Positions 36,959 to 46,875 are shown, numbered from the stretch's first letter. The stretch: DNA of 64,000 nt from Burkholderia sp. USMB20 (GCF_000949135.2 NZ_JTAN02000002.1:186001-250000), one strand, 5' to 3'. Numbers and translations are program-made. The notes: generated by a model from the sequence alone, not told the origin.

Positions 36959-38770
36959 ATGCGCTCGACAATCCGCCTGTTTGCCCCGCTATTGCTGCTT
37001 CCCACGCTTGCCGCACCGGTCTTCGCCGCCACTGCCGCCCCCGTCAGCCCGAACTGCGGCGGCAGCACGACGCCGATCGCCGACATCCAGGGGCCAGGCG
37101 CGCCGTCGCCGCTCGCCGGCCAGAACGTGTCGATCGAAGCGGTCGTCACCGCCGATTTCGGCGGCACGGACGGCTTCGGCGGCTTCTTCGTCCAGCAGGC
37201 CGACGCGCAGCGCCGCAACCAGCCGGGCGTGTCCGAAGGCCTGTTCGTCTATGCGCCGAAGGCGCGCGCGAAGGCCGGCGATCTCGTGCACGTGAGCGGC
37301 AAGGTCGAGGAAAAATACGGGCAGACGCAGCTGACGCTGTCGGGCGCGATCGCGGTGTGCGCGAACGGCCAGACGGTCACGCCCACGACGCTCACGCTGC
37401 CGGTCGACAACCCGAACGCGTTCGCCGCGTACGAAGGGATGCGCGTGCGCCTGCCGCAGACGCTCACCGTCACCGACAACTACGAGCTCGGCCGCTACGG
37501 CAGCGTGATGCTGAGCAACGGCCGCCTGCACACGCCGACGAGCGTGGTGCCGCCGTCGCAGGCGCAGACGCAGATCGATGCGAACGCACGCAACCGGCTG
37601 ATCCTCGACGACGGCTCGAACAAGCAGAACCCGGCGACCGTGCCGTATCCGGCGCCCGAACTGTCGGCCGCCAACACGCTGCGCTCGGGCTACACGGTGC
37701 GCGACGTCGAAGGCGTGCTCGAGGTGCGTTACGGCGCATGGCGCGTGCAGCCGCTGCCCGGCGCGGCCGCGCCGACGTTCGACGCGCGTTCGAACCCGCG
37801 CACCAACGCCCCGGCGCGCGATCCGAAATCGAACCTGCGCGTCGCGTCGTTCAATGTCCTCAACTACTTCAACGGCAACGGTCTCGGCGGCGGCTTCGAC
37901 GATCCGAACAACCGCGGCGCGAAGAGCTACCCGGAATTCCAGCGCCAGGAAGCGAAGATCGTCAGCGCGCTGAAGGCGCTCGACGCCGACGTGATCGGCC
38001 TGATGGAAATCCAGAACAACGGCTACGGCGAACTGAGCGCGGTGCGCCAGCTCGCGGCGAAGCTCGGCAGCCACTGGCGCGTGGTCGACCCGGGCACGTC
38101 GCGCCTCGGCGGTGACGCGATCACGGTCGCGATGATCTACGACAGCCGCGCGGTCGAACCCGTCGGCCGCGCGTCGACGCTCGCGATCGACGACAAGAAC
38201 CGCCAGCCGCTCGCGCAGTCGTTCCGCCGGATCGGCGGCAAGCAGGCGCTGACGATCGCGGTCAACCACCTGAAGTCGAAGAACTGCCCGGACGCGGCGA
38301 ACGACGATCTCGACCAGGGCGACGGCCAGGGCTGCTGGAACCCGACGCGCACGCGCGCGGCCGCGAAGCTGGCCGACTGGCTCGCCGGCACGCCGACGGG
38401 CGTCGCGGGGCAGGGCACGCTGCTGATCGGCGACTTCAACAGCTACACGTACGAAGACCCGATCCGCCTGCTCGAATCGCGCGGCTACCGCAACCTCGTG
38501 TCGCGCTGGATCGGCGCCAATGCGTACAGCTACGTGTACAACGGCGAAGCCGGCTACCTCGATCACGCGCTCGCGTCGCTGCCGCTCGCATCGCACGTGA
38601 AGGCCGTGCACGAATGGCACATCAACGCGGACGAGCCGCTCGCGCTGCAGTACACGCTCGCGTACAAGTCGGCCGAGCAGCAGAAGACCTTCTACGCGCC
38701 GGATGCGTATCGTTCGTCGGACCACGATCCGGTGCTGATCGATATCGCGCTGCCGGGCGGCGGGCGCTGA
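36959..38770 (+). CDS. ExeM/NucH family extracellular endonuclease
   Basis: Secreted nuclease of 603 residues. It has a signal peptide (to FAATAAP), an OB-like domain (about 45-270), then an endonuclease/exonuclease/phosphatase domain starting LRVASFNVLNYFNGNG (about residue 297) with catalytic marks GLMEIQNNGYGE, LIGDFNSYTYEDP and SSDHDPVLIDI. It degrades extracellular DNA, probably for nutrient use or biofilm remodelling. It stands alone, with its own upstream region after copD. Confidence 0.9.
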   Translation: MRSTIRLFAPLLLLPTLAAPVFAATAAPVSPNCGGSTTPIADIQGPGAPSPLAGQNVSIEAVVTADFGGTDGFGGFFVQQADAQRRNQPGVSEGLFVYAPKARAKAGDLVHVSGKVEEKYGQTQLTLSGAIAVCANGQTVTPTTLTLPVDNPNAFAAYEGMRVRLPQTLTVTDNYELGRYGSVMLSNGRLHTPTSVVPPSQAQTQIDANARNRLILDDGSNKQNPATVPYPAPELSAANTLRSGYTVRDVEGVLEVRYGAWRVQPLPGAAAPTFDARSNPRTNAPARDPKSNLRVASFNVLNYFNGNGLGGGFDDPNNRGAKSYPEFQRQEAKIVSALKALDADVIGLMEIQNNGYGELSAVRQLAAKLGSHWRVVDPGTSRLGGDAITVAMIYDSRAVEPVGRASTLAIDDKNRQPLAQSFRRIGGKQALTIAVNHLKSKNCPDAANDDLDQGDGQGCWNPTRTRAAAKLADWLAGTPTGVAGQGTLLIGDFNSYTYEDPIRLLESRGYRNLVSRWIGANAYSYVYNGEAGYLDHALASLPLASHVKAVHEWHINADEPLALQYTLAYKSAEQQKTFYAPDAYRSSDHDPVLIDIALPGGGR

Positions 38771-39607
38771 TCTTCTCCACGTCGAACCTCTGAAGTACGG
38801 CGTGCGGCGCTGCCGCACGTCGTCGCTTGAGTCGGCGGCGGCGCGCAAGTCATGCGCTGTCGCTCGCTCACCGGCCTCTCTCTCCTCCACGCATCACGTG
38901 CCCGATTCGCGATCGCTGCAATCCGATCCGGAATGCGCGGCGCGAATGATCGCTTCTTCGTTGCGAATGCCCGCGTATTACGCATCAATGCCGTTCAGTG
39001 CATCCGATGGTTTAATTCCGATATCGGGTAAATAATTCCTCAGTGCATCGTGTAAACAGTCGGAATCGGTATTTTGTGGATGATATCGGGCTTTATTCAA
39101 CGATTCGCTCTAATCGGATTCGAATAATTAAAATGAAAGAAAAATCCTGTCGATTTGAAGGGCTTTTGCGCTCGATTCCAATACTCGCCAAGCGCTACGG
39201 AATCTGCGCAAAACGAGCGGCATTTCAGGAAAAATGATTCACGCAATGTGTCCAGTTCGAACAATCGTTTTTCTTTCAAATACCAGACAATGACCTCCGT
39301 TCGCATCATAAGAGATTTTTTAATATCGGAATGATCTTTGACAACGCGGCGCAGCACCGCCTATTTTTGTCATGTCGTAAATATTGGTAATACGATAAGT
39401 CGTCGAAACTGCCAGGGGGCGGCGTTCCCGCATCATTCTCCGCCAGCAGTTTGCTGTGTCTGTATCAAGTTCAGTCTCTCGAAGAAGTCCATTCCCCAAC
39501 CGCCGTCTGCCGACCGTGCAACGCGAGTGGCGGGTATGCCTGCGCGTTTTTCGCCGGCGATGGCGGCCTGTGTGAAGCGGTATCCGACCCAACACAAGGA
39601 TCGAGGC
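38771..39607. other. AT-rich intergenic island, 837 bp
   Basis: No gene is supported. Just after the nuclease gene a hairpin (38801-38808 with 38812-38819) may help to end transcription, but lacks a T tract. From about 38,940 to 39,420 the base composition turns strikingly AT-rich compared with everything else in the window. A minus-strand frame over 39097-39357 has poor codon quality and no family resemblance. The region probably carries the promoter of the S10-like gene and may be a horizontally acquired or phage-derived remnant. Confidence 0.5.
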
Positions 39608-41458
39608 ATGAAACCAGACAGGAGCATTACCGGCAGCCGCCGCGCACGTCGCGGCCGGCTGGCCGGGCTAGGCGCATTGACCGTCGTGACCATGGTGCTC
39701 GCGGGCTGCGGCGGCGACGATTCGTCGTCGGTCGGCGCATCGAGCCTCGCGCAGGCCACCGCCAGCCAGCAGGCCGGCGCGCAACAGGCGGCCGGCAGCC
39801 AGACGCCGGCGGCGAACCAGCCTTACGTCGACCCCGTCGCCTATTCGATGAACGCGACCGACGGCCTCGCGGCCGCGCAGGTCTCGGAGAAGGCGGCGGT
39901 GATGCATTACCAGTGGCAATCCGGCGGCACGACGGTCAGCTACACGACGACCACCGGCCACCTGACCGCGCAGGACGCGAACGGCAACGCGGAAGCGTCG
40001 ATGTCGTACGTCGCGTACACGGTGCCGAGCACGAACGGCAAGCCGCGCCCCGTCACGTTCGTCTACAACGGCGGCCCGGGCTCGTCGTCGATCTGGCTGC
40101 GGCTCGGCTCGTTCGCGCCGACGCGCGTCGCCACGCCCGATCCGCTGTTCGGCAGCAACTGGCCGAACTATCCGCTCGTCGACAACGCGGAAAGCCTGAT
40201 CGACACGACCGACCTCGTGTTCATCGACCCGCCGGGCACCGGGCTGTCGGAAGCCGTGCTGCCGAACACCAACCAGAAGTACTGGGGTTCGGATGCGGAC
40301 GTCAACATCATGCGCGACTTCATCCAGCGCTACCTGAACGTCAACAACCGCGGCACGTCGCCGATCTACCTGTACGGCGAATCGTACGGCACGCCGCGTA
40401 CCGACATGCTCGCGCTGGCGCTCGAATCGGCCGGCGTGCACCTGACGGGGATCGTGCTGCAGTCGGCGATCCTGAACTACTTCGCCGATGCGGTGGAAGC
40501 GGTCGCGATCACGCAGTCGACCGAAGGGCTGCTGCTCGAGACCGATACCGTGGCCGGCTACCTGCCCGGCTATGCGGCGGTCGCGGCGTACTTCAACCAG
40601 GTGTCGCCGGCGCCGGTCAATCCCTATCTGTATGCGCTGCAGACCGAGTTGTTCACGACGCTGATCTACAACCAATTGCAGCAGTACTCGCAGTCGTGGG
40701 TGCTGAGCCAGCTCGGCATTCCGGACGCGCTCGGCACGCCGGTGTTCCCGAGCGATGCGACGCTGACGCTGTGGTCGTTGCCGTCGAGCCTCACGCAGCA
40801 CGCGCTGCGCGACTACTTCAACGCGAATCCGTTCGGCACGAACCTGGTGCCCGGCACGACGATCGGCCGCTACGACGGACGCGTGTCGTTGCCGAACGCC
40901 GACCCGCGGCTGCAAACGGACGGCGATCCGTCGGACATCCTGATCTCGCAGCCGTTCGCCAACGCGCTCGCGACGCAGATGCCCGACTACCTCGGCTACA
41001 CCGCGCCGAACGCGACCTACCTGCCGCTGAACGACAACATCATCCAGGTGTGGGACTTCTCGCATGACGGCCAGCCGATGCCCGACACGATCCCCGATCT
41101 GCTTGGCGCGCTGCAGCTCAATCCGAAGCTCCGGGTACTCGCGGAGAACGGCCTCCACGATCTGGCGACGCCGTTCTTCAACACCGAGAAGCAACTCGCG
41201 CGGCTGCAGACGGTGAAGGGGCTGAACCCGAAGCTGCAGGTGAACTTCTTCCAGGGCGGACACATGACGTATCTGGATGACGTGGCCCGTCCGCAGATGA
41301 AGCGCGACCTGAAGCTCTTCTATCAGGGCCGGCGGATTCCGACCGCGCTGACGCTGCACACGCTGCCGCCGCCGTGGCCGGACGAGAATCCGGCCGGCAC
41401 GCCGACCGGCGCCGCGCCGGGCGCGACCACCGCGACGACGCTGGCAGCGGCACCGTAA
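39608..41458 (+). CDS. S10 serine carboxypeptidase-like lipoprotein
   Basis: Alpha/beta-hydrolase peptidase of 616 residues. A lipobox VLAGC at residues 33-37 marks it as a lipoprotein. The catalytic triad of family S10 is visible: Ser in LYGESYGTPR (about 260), Asp in ENGLHDLATPF and His in FQGGHMTYLD. It also has the oxyanion motif FVYNGGPGSSS (about 152-162). It would cleave C-terminal residues from peptides in the periplasm or at the surface. AAGGATCGAGG precedes the ATG. Confidence 0.88.
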   Translation: MKPDRSITGSRRARRGRLAGLGALTVVTMVLAGCGGDDSSSVGASSLAQATASQQAGAQQAAGSQTPAANQPYVDPVAYSMNATDGLAAAQVSEKAAVMHYQWQSGGTTVSYTTTTGHLTAQDANGNAEASMSYVAYTVPSTNGKPRPVTFVYNGGPGSSSIWLRLGSFAPTRVATPDPLFGSNWPNYPLVDNAESLIDTTDLVFIDPPGTGLSEAVLPNTNQKYWGSDADVNIMRDFIQRYLNVNNRGTSPIYLYGESYGTPRTDMLALALESAGVHLTGIVLQSAILNYFADAVEAVAITQSTEGLLLETDTVAGYLPGYAAVAAYFNQVSPAPVNPYLYALQTELFTTLIYNQLQQYSQSWVLSQLGIPDALGTPVFPSDATLTLWSLPSSLTQHALRDYFNANPFGTNLVPGTTIGRYDGRVSLPNADPRLQTDGDPSDILISQPFANALATQMPDYLGYTAPNATYLPLNDNIIQVWDFSHDGQPMPDTIPDLLGALQLNPKLRVLAENGLHDLATPFFNTEKQLARLQTVKGLNPKLQVNFFQGGHMTYLDDVARPQMKRDLKLFYQGRRIPTALTLHTLPPPWPDENPAGTPTGAAPGATTATTLAAAP

Positions 41459-41521
41459 ACCGTAAACGACGGACTCCTTGCGAAAAGGAACCCTCTATTC
41501 ATCCATTGAATGCGAGTGATC

Positions 41522-41938
41522 ATGTCCCTAATCAACTTGATGCGGCGTATGTCCCCGTTGATCGTCCTCGGTGCCGTGATGAGCAGCGCCCACGCATTGC
41601 CGCCGCAGGCGGTGGCGCCGGTGAAGCTGCCGCGCGGCGGGCACGGCGTCGACGGCCCGTTCTTTCCTTCGACCCGCGTGGCGCCGGTATTGCCGTCGAC
41701 CGGCGCGACGCTGCAGCAGCAGGCGCAGAAGCGCGTCGATGCCCGGCTCGGCGGCAACACGGTGCTGAGCAACGGCGCGGCGGTGACGAAAGCGCAGGCG
41801 CAGAGCGGCGGGCTCGGGTTCGTCGCGAAGCACTTCGACGAGATCGATGCGAAACACACCGGTCGCGTGACGATGAGCGACGTGCGGCAGTTCATCCAGC
41901 AGCGGCAGGTGCAGGCGCAGCAGGAACAGCAGGAGTGA
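41522..41938 (+). CDS. exported EF-hand domain protein
   Basis: Exported protein of 138 residues with a signal peptide ending near AHALPPQ and a C-terminal EF-hand-like loop FDEIDAKHTGRVTMSDVRQF. The loop keeps Asp, Thr/Gly and Asp at some of the usual ligand positions, but Lys/His replace others, so calcium binding is uncertain. A Gln-rich end follows. Start taken at 41522 (MSLINLM); the ATG at 41510 is possible. It lies 64 bases after the S10 gene and could be co-transcribed. Confidence 0.68.
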   Translation: MSLINLMRRMSPLIVLGAVMSSAHALPPQAVAPVKLPRGGHGVDGPFFPSTRVAPVLPSTGATLQQQAQKRVDARLGGNTVLSNGAAVTKAQAQSGGLGFVAKHFDEIDAKHTGRVTMSDVRQFIQQRQVQAQQEQQE

Positions 41939-42126
41939 CGGTGTAGCGAGGTCGCGCGCGGGAGGGCGGCCGGTGTCGGCCGGTGCCGATGGGGGCCGGC
42001 CGCTCGACCGCGGCGGCGGCCTGCTTTCAACCTGCCGCGGCGCACGTTAGGCCGCGGCTTTCTTCATCGAAGTTCGGTTCACGCGCGGGCAACGCGAAGC
42101 CGCGTCATGCTTCACGCGATCGACGC

Positions 42127-43131
42127 TCAGCCTTCCCGGTGCGCGTAGCGCCTCGCCGTCGCCGACGGCAACTCGCCGAACATCGCGCGGTAGTCCTGCG
42201 CAAAACTGCTCAGGTGCCAGAAGCCCCACTTCGTCGCGGCCGACGTCACGGACCCGCCGAGCCGCAGCTCGCGGCGAACGTGATTCAGCCGGACCGCGCG
42301 CAGGTACGCGATCGGATTCAGGTTGAGCGTGTCGTTGAACGCGTACTGCGCGGTACGCCGGCTGATGCCGAGCTGCACGCACAGTTCGGCGATCGACAGC
42401 GGGCACGTCGACGCATCCTGCAGCCGCGCCTGCACCGCGTTGACGAGCGACCAGTACTTCGTCGGCCGCGTCGCGAGGGCGTTCGCATCCGGCGCGGGCA
42501 TCGTCATTGCTTCTGAAATCGCATACAGCACGGTCCGTTCGAGCAGTTCGATCCGCGCCTGCGTCGTCACGTCCTCGATCGGCGCGCTCTTCGCGGCCGC
42601 GGCCATCGTGTGGCGCAGCAGGTCGCGCAGGCGGTCCGCGACCTGGGGCGTCATCGGGATCAGCGGCGCGAAGGTGCGCGCGCGCAGCGACGCGGCGAGC
42701 GTGCGCATCGCTTCCGTCGACAGCTTGTCGGGCTCGATCTCGATGTTCACGAGCACGTGCCGGTCGGGCGAATAGAACTCGAACACCGGCTGGCTGGAGA
42801 ACACATGGAGGCTGTCGCGCCCGCTCTTCTCGCCGCACATGCGCGCATGGCCTTCGAGTTCCAGCGGCACGGCCACCGCGATGCGGTCCGACGGCACCGC
42901 GCCCTGCTGCAGGATCACCTTGTCGAGGTCTTCGACCAGGAGCCGGATGCCGCCGAGCGACACGATGGACGACGAACCATGAAACCGGCCGCCCGAGATC
43001 TGCGTGTAGTTGAGATGCCAGCCGTCGAAGATCCGCGCCTGTTCCTCCACGTCGGTGAACGCGCAGAACGCCACCGCGCGTGCGAACGGCGGGGCGCCGG
43101 AAAAATCGCTCGGATCGGCGGACGGCGTCAT
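42127..43131 (-). CDS. AraC-family transcriptional regulator
   Basis: Regulator of 334 residues. The C-terminal AraC HTH pair reads CPLSIAELCVQLGISRRTAQ and then LGGSVTSAATKWGFWHLSSF with the FAQDYRAMFGELPS closing motif. The N-terminal part (about 230 residues) is an effector domain of the type found in EutR-like and other 'cupin-less' AraC proteins. It is divergent from the FAD-linked oxidase/SDR operon, 256 bases away, and is its likely controller. Confidence 0.86.
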   Translation of the reverse strand: MTPSADPSDFSGAPPFARAVAFCAFTDVEEQARIFDGWHLNYTQISGGRFHGSSSIVSLGGIRLLVEDLDKVILQQGAVPSDRIAVAVPLELEGHARMCGEKSGRDSLHVFSSQPVFEFYSPDRHVLVNIEIEPDKLSTEAMRTLAASLRARTFAPLIPMTPQVADRLRDLLRHTMAAAAKSAPIEDVTTQARIELLERTVLYAISEAMTMPAPDANALATRPTKYWSLVNAVQARLQDASTCPLSIAELCVQLGISRRTAQYAFNDTLNLNPIAYLRAVRLNHVRRELRLGGSVTSAATKWGFWHLSSFAQDYRAMFGELPSATARRYAHREG

Positions 43132-43387
43132 CGGAGTCGGGAAGGGGCGGGCCGGATCGACGCATTGTAGCCGTTGCGCGCGCCGGTCAAAAACCCCGGC
43201 GGCCCGATTCCCGGAGAAAACCCTCGCTTGCCGAAATCCGATAGTGAAAAGCCGGCCGGCGCAATACCTTTGGTACGAACGGAACACAACGCATCGCGCC
43301 GGCGCCGGGAGCATCCCGCTTCGTTGCCGGACGAACCGAACACGGCTGCCGGCGCGGGTCCGGCGGCACTTTTCTGGAGAGACGTCG

Positions 43388-44635
43388 ATGGAGCTTCCAC
43401 GTGGCGGGTTCTGGCGGAACTGGGTCGGCAATCAGTCGTGCGTCGCCGCGCACATGGCGTCGCCGACCAGCGAGGCGGAAATCGCCGAGCTGGTGCAGGC
43501 CGCGACGCGCCAGGGCAAGAACGTCCGATGCTCGGGATCGGGACATTCGTTCACGCCGATCGTCGCGACGAGCGGCCTGCTGCTGTCGCTGAAGGACTAC
43601 CAGGGCATCGTCGCGGTCGACGAGCGACGCAAGCGCGTCACGGTGAAGGCCGGCACGCGGATCAATGCGGTGACGCGTCATCTGAAGGACATCGGCTTCT
43701 CGCTCGTCAACCAGGGCGACATCGATTCCCAGGCGATTGCCGGTGCGCTCGCAACCGGCACGCATGGCACGGGGACGACGCTGGGCAACCTGTCGTCGCA
43801 GGTGGTCGGGATGCGGATCGTTCGCCCCGACGGCTCGATCATGGAAGTGAGCGACCAGCAGGACCTCGATCTGCTGCACGCGACCCAGGTGAACCTCGGC
43901 CTGTTCGGCGTGGTGTCGGAGCTGACGCTGCAGGTGACCGACGCGTTCTGGCTGCACGACCGCGTGTGGCGCGAGGACTTCGAGGCGCTGATGGAACAGT
44001 ACGACGACCTCGCGGCGAAGCATCGCCATTTCGGGTTCTTCTGGTGCCCGACGTCCGAAAGCCGGCACCTGTACTGCCTGCCCGATACCACGAAGGTGTC
44101 GAATTCGAAGAAGGACTACGACGTGTGCGAGATCAAGGTGATGGACATCACCGACAAGCGCACGTTCTACGAAGGCGAGCACGAGAAGATCGCGTACAGC
44201 TCCGAGGTCTACGCGATTCATTACGTCGCGAACTTCCACGAGCTCGAATACGCGGTGCCCGCCGAACACGGCAAGGAGGCGCTGCGCCGCGTGCGCGAGC
44301 TGATCCTCACGAAGCATCGCGACTGCATCTTCCCGGTCGAGTACCGCTTCACGAAGGGCGATCCGGCGTGGATCAGCCCGTTCAATCATCAGGATAGCGT
44401 GACGATTTCGTGCTCGGGCGGTCCGAACGGCGTCGACTACTGGCCGTTCCTGAAGGACGTCGACGACATCCTGCGCGACTACGGCTCGCGTCCGCACTGG
44501 GGCAAGCTGCACTTCACGAACCGCGACGACGTGGACCGCTGGTTCCCGAAGGCCGAGGCGTTCCGCGAACTGCGCCGCAGCGTGGATCCTGAAGGCCATT
44601 TCCTCAACGATCATCTTCGGACGCTGTTCAGCTGA
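43388..44635 (+). CDS. FAD-binding sugar-lactone/alditol oxidase (ALO domain)
   Basis: VAO-family flavoprotein of 415 residues. The FAD domain has GSGHSFTPIVA (His near residue 54 is the usual covalent attachment point) and GALATGTHGTG (about 119-129). The C-terminal D-arabinono-1,4-lactone oxidase domain has the closing PHWGKLHF. Members oxidise gulono-, galactono- or arabinono-lactone or alditols with O2. TGGAGAG precedes the ATG. It is followed by an SDR gene after 33 bases, so the pair probably handles one polyol or sugar acid. Confidence 0.85.
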   Translation: MELPRGGFWRNWVGNQSCVAAHMASPTSEAEIAELVQAATRQGKNVRCSGSGHSFTPIVATSGLLLSLKDYQGIVAVDERRKRVTVKAGTRINAVTRHLKDIGFSLVNQGDIDSQAIAGALATGTHGTGTTLGNLSSQVVGMRIVRPDGSIMEVSDQQDLDLLHATQVNLGLFGVVSELTLQVTDAFWLHDRVWREDFEALMEQYDDLAAKHRHFGFFWCPTSESRHLYCLPDTTKVSNSKKDYDVCEIKVMDITDKRTFYEGEHEKIAYSSEVYAIHYVANFHELEYAVPAEHGKEALRRVRELILTKHRDCIFPVEYRFTKGDPAWISPFNHQDSVTISCSGGPNGVDYWPFLKDVDDILRDYGSRPHWGKLHFTNRDDVDRWFPKAEAFRELRRSVDPEGHFLNDHLRTLFS

Positions 44636-44668
44636 GCGGTCCGAACGAACCAGACTGGAGAACGACTC

Positions 44669-45448
44669 ATGAATGTCAAGATCGACGGGCGCCTGGCGGG
44701 CAAGGTCGCGATCGTGAGCGGCGGCGCGGGCGGATGCGGTGCCGCCGCGTCGGAACTGTTCGCCGCGCAAGGGGCGAAGGTGGCGATCATCGACCGCGAC
44801 GGCGACGCGGCCGACACGCTCGCGGCGCGGCTGCGCGATGCCGGCTTGCAGGCGATCGGCCTCGGCGCCGACGTGTCGAAGCAGTCCGACGTGCGGAACG
44901 CGGTCGACGCGGCCCGCAAGCAGTTCGGCAACGCGGACATCCTGTTCAATCACGCGGGCACGCTGATCGTCAAACCGTTCCTCGACATCGAGGAGTCGGA
45001 GTGGGACTGGCTGATGGGCGTGAACGTGAAGAGCATGTTCCTGATGACGCAGGCGGTGCTGCCGCAGATGCTGGAAAAAGGGCGCGGCAGCATCGTCTGC
45101 ACGTCGTCGATCTCGGCTGTTTGCGCGACGCCAGGCGAAGTGCTGTATGACGCGACCAAGGGCGCATGCCACATGTTCGCGCGCGCGATCGCCGTCGAAT
45201 ACCGCGATCGCGGCATCCGCTGCAATGCGCTCGCGCCCGGGTTCATCCGCACCCCGCACGGGATGCGCGAACTGAGAGATCTGCAGGCGATGGGCGTGGA
45301 CGCGACCGAAGCGGCTATCGCAGTGCAGCAAGGCCGGCTGTGCGAGCCGTCGGAAGTGGCGGCGGCCGCACTGTTCCTGGCGTCGGACGAATCGAGCTTC
45401 GTCAACGGCACCCATCTGTTCGTCGACAACTGTTTCTCCGCCGTTTAG
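44669..45448 (+). CDS. short-chain dehydrogenase/reductase
   Basis: NAD(P)-dependent SDR of 259 residues. The cofactor fold reads AIVSGGAGGCGAAASELF (about 14-31, variant of TGxxxGxG), with NHAG at about 93-96. The catalytic Ser lies in SISAV and Tyr-x-x-x-Lys in LYDATKG (about 157-163). The C-terminal LFLASDESSFVNGTHLFVDN is the classical SDR ending. It is co-transcribed with the lactone oxidase and closed by a strong terminator. Confidence 0.88.
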   Translation: MNVKIDGRLAGKVAIVSGGAGGCGAAASELFAAQGAKVAIIDRDGDAADTLAARLRDAGLQAIGLGADVSKQSDVRNAVDAARKQFGNADILFNHAGTLIVKPFLDIEESEWDWLMGVNVKSMFLMTQAVLPQMLEKGRGSIVCTSSISAVCATPGEVLYDATKGACHMFARAIAVEYRDRGIRCNALAPGFIRTPHGMRELRDLQAMGVDATEAAIAVQQGRLCEPSEVAAAALFLASDESSFVNGTHLFVDNCFSAV

Positions 45449-45768
45449 GCCCCGATATTCGCAGGAAGCCGAAGGGCAGGCGCGAGCTCCCCAGGGACGG
45501 CAGGTTCTGTCGAAGGTTCCGCAGCGATGCGGACCTTCGATTTTTTTTGCCGGTTCGCCGCGCGATGTGTCCTAGCGGATTGTCGTAATCCTTCTATCTG
45601 AACGAATCTGCGTCTGCTGGAATGGCAATGCCGAATCACCGTTCAGCCGGCGTCGCGGGGCGGCATGGTTGTCGACGTCATCGAGCGCCGGTCCGGCGCT
45701 CGACTTCGCGGGTCCGGGCAAGTCCGGCCCACCAGGGTCAATCCATCACTCTCTTTTGATCAATCATC
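45449..45768. other. intergenic region upstream of glyA remnant, with 10-bp hairpin
   Basis: Besides the terminator at 45510-45548, this stretch holds a perfect inverted repeat, tcgagcgccg (45681-45690) and cggcgctcga (45694-45703) with a 3-base loop, about 65 bases before the glyA ATG. It has no T tract, so it is more likely an RNA control element or the remains of one. No gene is seen. Confidence 0.5.
45510..45548 (+). terminator. rho-independent terminator after SDR gene
   Basis: Stem tcgaagg-t-tccgca (45510-45523) pairs with tgcggaccttcga (45528-45540), with one bulged base, and eight T follow (45541-45548). It ends the lactone oxidase/SDR transcript and isolates it from the glyA remnant. 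Confidence 0.85.
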
Positions 45769-46446
45769 ATGTTCAATCGCACTACCAGCACCGTCGCCAA
45801 CGTCGATCCGGAACTCTGGACTGCCATTCAGGACGAGAACCGCCGCCAGGAAGACCACATCGAGCTGATCGCGTCGGAAAACTACACGAGCCCGGCCGTC
45901 ATGGCCGCACAGGGTTCGCAGCTCACGAACAAGTACGCGGAAGGTTATCCCGGCAAGCGCTACTACGGCGGCTGTGAGTACGTCGACGTGGTCGAGCAGC
46001 TGGCTATCGACCGCGTGAAGCAGCTGTTCGGCGCGGAAGCCGCGAACGTGCAGCCGAACTCGGGTTCGCAGGCGAACCAGGGCGTGTTCTTCGCAATGCT
46101 CAAGCCGGGCGACACGATCATGGGGCTGAGCCTCGCGCACGGCGGCCACCTGACGCACGGCTCGCCGGTGAACATGTCGGGCAAGTGGTTCAACGTCGTC
46201 AGCTATGGCCTGAACGAACAGGAAGACATCGACTACGACGCGGCCGAGAAGCTGGCAAACGAACACAAGCCGAAGCTGATCGTCGCGGGCGCATCGGCAT
46301 TCGCGCTGAAGATCGACTTCGAGCGTCTCGCGAAGATCGCGAAGTCGGTCGGCGCATACCTGATGGTCGACATGGCGCACTACGCCGGCCTGATCGCCGC
46401 GGGCGTGTACCCGAACCCGGTGCCGCACGCGGACTTCGTGACGTGA
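45769..46446 (+). pseudogene. glyA: serine hydroxymethyltransferase, 5' half only
   Basis: The first 225 residues are an excellent Gly[17 protein letters not shown] near residue 25, [16 protein letters not shown] near 56 and [17 protein letters not shown] near 205. The reading stops with PHADFVT and a TGA, exactly before the TTTTHKxLRGPRGG segment that carries the PLP lysine, so the product cannot bind cofactor as an internal aldimine. From about 46,443 the DNA belongs to another gene in the opposite direction. A second, complete glyA must exist elsewhere in the genome. Codon quality up to the break is normal, so the event looks recent. Confidence 0.88.
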
Positions 46447-46875
46447 GAACGACGGATCGGGCTTGATGTAATTGTCTGCCAGCAAATCAGGGTTCAGGAA
46501 CCCATCCGGCGTCACACTCTCCGTGTACTTCGCGGGCGTCAGCTGTCCGGCGTCGATACCGTGATACATCATCTGGTCGTCCAGACGCCCGAGCCTGCGG
46601 TTCAGGCCTTTGCACAGCCCTTCCTCCGACGCCTCGAACCATTCGCCCTCCGAGTTCACCCCATGCACGAAGATCACGATACCGGGCAAGGGCATCTGCT
46701 TGAGACAGATGAGCGGCGTGTTCTTCGCAAACATCGTCACGCCTTCGACGCGGCCGACGACGATCGGCGGCGGTGCCGGCCGAGATGCGGGCGCGTCCGG
46801 CGCAGCCGCCTCCGCGACGGGTTCGTCATTGCGCGTTTTCGCTTCCGATCGAGGATCGAAAATTGAATTGGTCAT
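46443..46875 (-). pseudogene. type VI lipase effector (Tle3/DUF3274-like), 5' part only
   Basis: Starting at ATG 46875 (GAGGAG five bases upstream), about 144 residues read as the beginning of a T6SS lipase-effector of the DUF3274/Tle3 kind. A disordered Ala/Pro-rich start is followed by GIVIFVHGVNSEGEWFEASE (about 64-83) and then DDQMMYHGIDAGQLTP and LADNYIKPDPSFS. At that point it fuses into the antisense of glyA, so the serine nucleophile region and the rest are missing. It cannot act as an effector. Tle genes normally stand beside vgrG and an immunity gene; none is recognisable here. Confidence 0.72.

Noticed and set aside
39097-39357. Minus-strand gene of 86 codons in the AT-rich island
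   Set aside because: Codon third positions show no G/C bias, no ribosome site and no recognisable family; it is best explained by base composition.
45681-45703. Intrinsic terminator upstream of glyA remnant
   Set aside because: The 10-bp stem lacks a following T tract; the real terminator of the preceding operon is at 45510-45548.
46443-46875. Complete T6SS effector with immunity gene
   Set aside because: Only the N-terminal part is present; the frame continues as antisense glyA, and no vgrG or immunity gene is recognisable.
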